Positions 5,876-7,105 of a DNA stretch of 7,105 bases are shown here, one piece after another. The DNA comes from Thermomicrobiaceae bacterium. Its GTDB lineage: Bacteria > Chloroflexota > Chloroflexia > Thermomicrobiales > Thermomicrobiaceae. Position 1 is the first letter of the stretch; each line of letters opens with the position of its first letter. The stretch lies in assembly GCA_025966355.1 (NCBI GenBank), contig JAICWZ010000098.1:1-7105 (forward strand), in the 5' to 3' direction. The notes beneath the pieces are model-generated. The model was given only the letters and a program-made list of their open reading frames with translations, did no database searches and was not told the origin of the DNA. The position numbers and the translations under genes are program-made.

Positions 5876-7105
5876 TTAGACGGCAGCCAGCGCCTGGTCG
5901 AGGTCGGCGATGATGTCTTCCGGGTCTTCGATGCCGATCGACATGCGGACGAGCGAGGGGCTGATGCCGAAGTCGAGCTTGTCGGCGTCGTTAACGTCGC
6001 AGTGCGTCATCGAGAAGGGATGTTCGGCGAGCGATTCGGTGCCCCCAAGGCTGACGGCGAGCTTGACGATTTCGAGCGAATCGAGAAAACGGAAGCACTC
6101 CGCTTCACCGCCGCGAATGTCGAACGAGATCATCGAACCGGGGCCGAGGCATTGCTTCTGATAGACGGCATAATCGCGGTCATGCTCGGTGAGGAAGCCG
6201 AGATAGTAAACGCGGGCCACCTTGGGATGCTCACGCAGGTAGTTGGCGATATGCGTCGCGACCTTCGTCTGCGCCTCCATGCGGATCTTGAGCGTTTCCA
6301 GACTGCGCAGGATAAGCCAGCCGGTCCAAGCGTCGGCCATTGTGCCGAGGAAGGTGCGCATAGCGCGCACCTGCTGCAGGAGGTCGGCCGAACCGAGGCA
6401 GGCACCCGCCAGCAGATCGCTATGTCCGCCGATGTACTTGGTGGCCGAATAGAGGACGAGATCGGCGCCGTGCGCGATTGGGTGTTGGTAGACCGGGCCG
6501 AGAAAGGTGTTATCGACTGCCAGGATAGCGCGCTTGCTCTCAGTCGAGAAGGCGCGCGCAATCTCGGAGCACATCTCGATATCGATGAGCGCGTTGGTTG
6601 GGTTGCCCGGCGTTTCGATGTAGATCATCGCCAGGCGGCCGCGTGCATCGGCCGATTCGAGCCGGTGTTCGATCATCTCGCGTGAATCGGCGCCCGTAAA
6701 CTCGACCTGCGTGATGCCGAAATCGCGCAGCACGTGCCGGATGAAATGATCGGTACCGCCGTAAACCGGGTTGCTGTGCAGCAGGACATCGCCGGGCCTG
6801 AGAAACGTCAGGAGCGTCGTGGTAATGGCGGCCATACCGCTGCCGAAGACGGTACACGCCTCGGCCTCGTCCCAGATCGTCAGGCGATCTTCGAGGATTT
6901 CGAGGTTCGGGTTGTTGATGCGGCCGTAGATGAGCCCCTGAACCTCGTTCTCGCCCTTCTCGCGCAGGCCGTAGGCGGCGGAGAAAAACGACTTGCCGGC
7001 TTCCGAGTTTTCAAAGACGAACGTCGAAGTCTGGAAAATCGGTGGCTTGAGCGCCCCCTCCGACCATGCCGGGGTGTAGCCATACCCCATCATGAGCGTT
7101 TCGGG
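5876..7105 (-). CDS. Cys/Met-metabolism PLP enzyme (cystathionine gamma-synthase / methionine gamma-lyase family), 5' end cut
   Basis: PLP-dependent enzyme of transsulfuration-type metabolism, acting on cysteine, cystathionine, O-acyl-homoserine or methionine in the cytoplasm. Numbered from the ATG at 7093, the PLP lysine is K219 in SATKYIGGHSD. Y56 and R58 (YGRINNPN) bind the cofactor phosphate of the partner subunit, Y111 (NPVYGG) stacks on PLP, D194 (AVDNTF) holds the pyridine nitrogen, GGTESLAEHP lies at 350-359, and R383 (LVRMSIG) should bind the substrate carboxylate. The ATG at 7093 is probably not the true start: the frame stays open to the edge with codons for Pro-Glu-Thr-Leu before Met-Met-Gly-Tyr-Gly-Tyr, and relatives known to me carry a PETLMMGYGY stretch inside the protein. 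About 410 residues are visible, and about 15-20 more are expected upstream. The Cys typical of true methionine gamma-lyases just after the catalytic Tyr is Gly (G113), which argues for a synthase or another lyase. Family secure, reaction open. Confidence 0.92.
   Translation of the reverse strand, partial: PETLMMGYGYTPAWSEGALKPPIFQTSTFVFENSEAGKSFFSAAYGLREKGENEVQGLIYGRINNPNLEILEDRLTIWDEAEACTVFGSGMAAITTTLLTFLRPGDVLLHSNPVYGGTDHFIRHVLRDFGITQVEFTGADSREMIEHRLESADARGRLAMIYIETPGNPTNALIDIEMCSEIARAFSTESKRAILAVDNTFLGPVYQHPIAHGADLVLYSATKYIGGHSDLLAGACLGSADLLQQVRAMRTFLGTMADAWTGWLILRSLETLKIRMEAQTKVATHIANYLREHPKVARVYYLGFLTEHDRDYAVYQKQCLGPGSMISFDIRGGEAECFRFLDSLEIVKLAVSLGGTESLAEHPFSMTHCDVNDADKLDFGISPSLVRMSIGIEDPEDIIADLDQALAAV

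Noticed and set aside
4812..5879. Plus-strand open frame of 355 codons
   Set aside because: It lies antisense to the flavoprotein, runs through the leader and the type B repeat, and shows no domain motif; it is a shadow of GC-rich codon use.
6002..6685. Plus-strand open frame of 227 codons
   Set aside because: It is antisense to the PLP-enzyme gene, including its catalytic lysine region; no family resemblance.

Overview
The window is GC-rich chromosomal DNA from a bacterium. All five genes are read from the minus strand, and the long plus-strand reading frames are antisense shadows caused by GC-biased codon use. GC content, family content and the two dispersed-repeat types fit a GC-rich environmental lineage. 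A Chloroflexota (Thermomicrobia-like) host is my best guess, but it rests on general resemblance only and is weakly held. There is no rRNA, tRNA, CRISPR array, phage gene or transposase.

In the direction of transcription (right to left): (1) 7105-5876, a Cys/Met-metabolism PLP enzyme of the cystathionine gamma-synthase / methionine gamma-lyase fold, whose true start lies beyond the right edge. (2) 5865-5487, a 380-bp non-coding stretch with a large imperfect inverted repeat (5768-5865), one arm of a second repeat type (5744-5766), and a 257-bp leader with short palindromes. (3) 5486-4296, a flavoprotein with FAD- and NAD(P)-binding motifs. (4) 4299-3028, an ATP-grasp ligase whose ATG overlaps the flavoprotein stop by 4 bases. 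(5) 2933-1959, a YvcK/CofD-like protein related to the UDP-GlcNAc-binding factor YvcK/GlmR. (6) 1950-1873, a second large inverted repeat, 31-base arms around a 16-base A/T-rich loop. (7) 1843-1, a family GH42 beta-galactosidase running off the left edge; its frame is open to the edge with both catalytic glutamates present.

The flavoprotein and ATP-grasp enzyme look like a two-step modification module: oxidation or N-hydroxylation of a small amine or amino acid, then ATP-driven amide, ester or peptide ligation. Their overlap implies coupled translation. The YvcK-like gene follows in the same direction after roughly 95 bases and may be co-transcribed, which would hint at a link to UDP-sugar or envelope metabolism. 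Product and substrate cannot be read from the sequence. This pair is the most likely place for undescribed biochemistry here. The two hairpin repeats each begin about 10 bases after a stop codon and bracket the three-gene unit. Neither is followed by a T-run, so they look more like dispersed repeats reused at gene ends than standard terminators.
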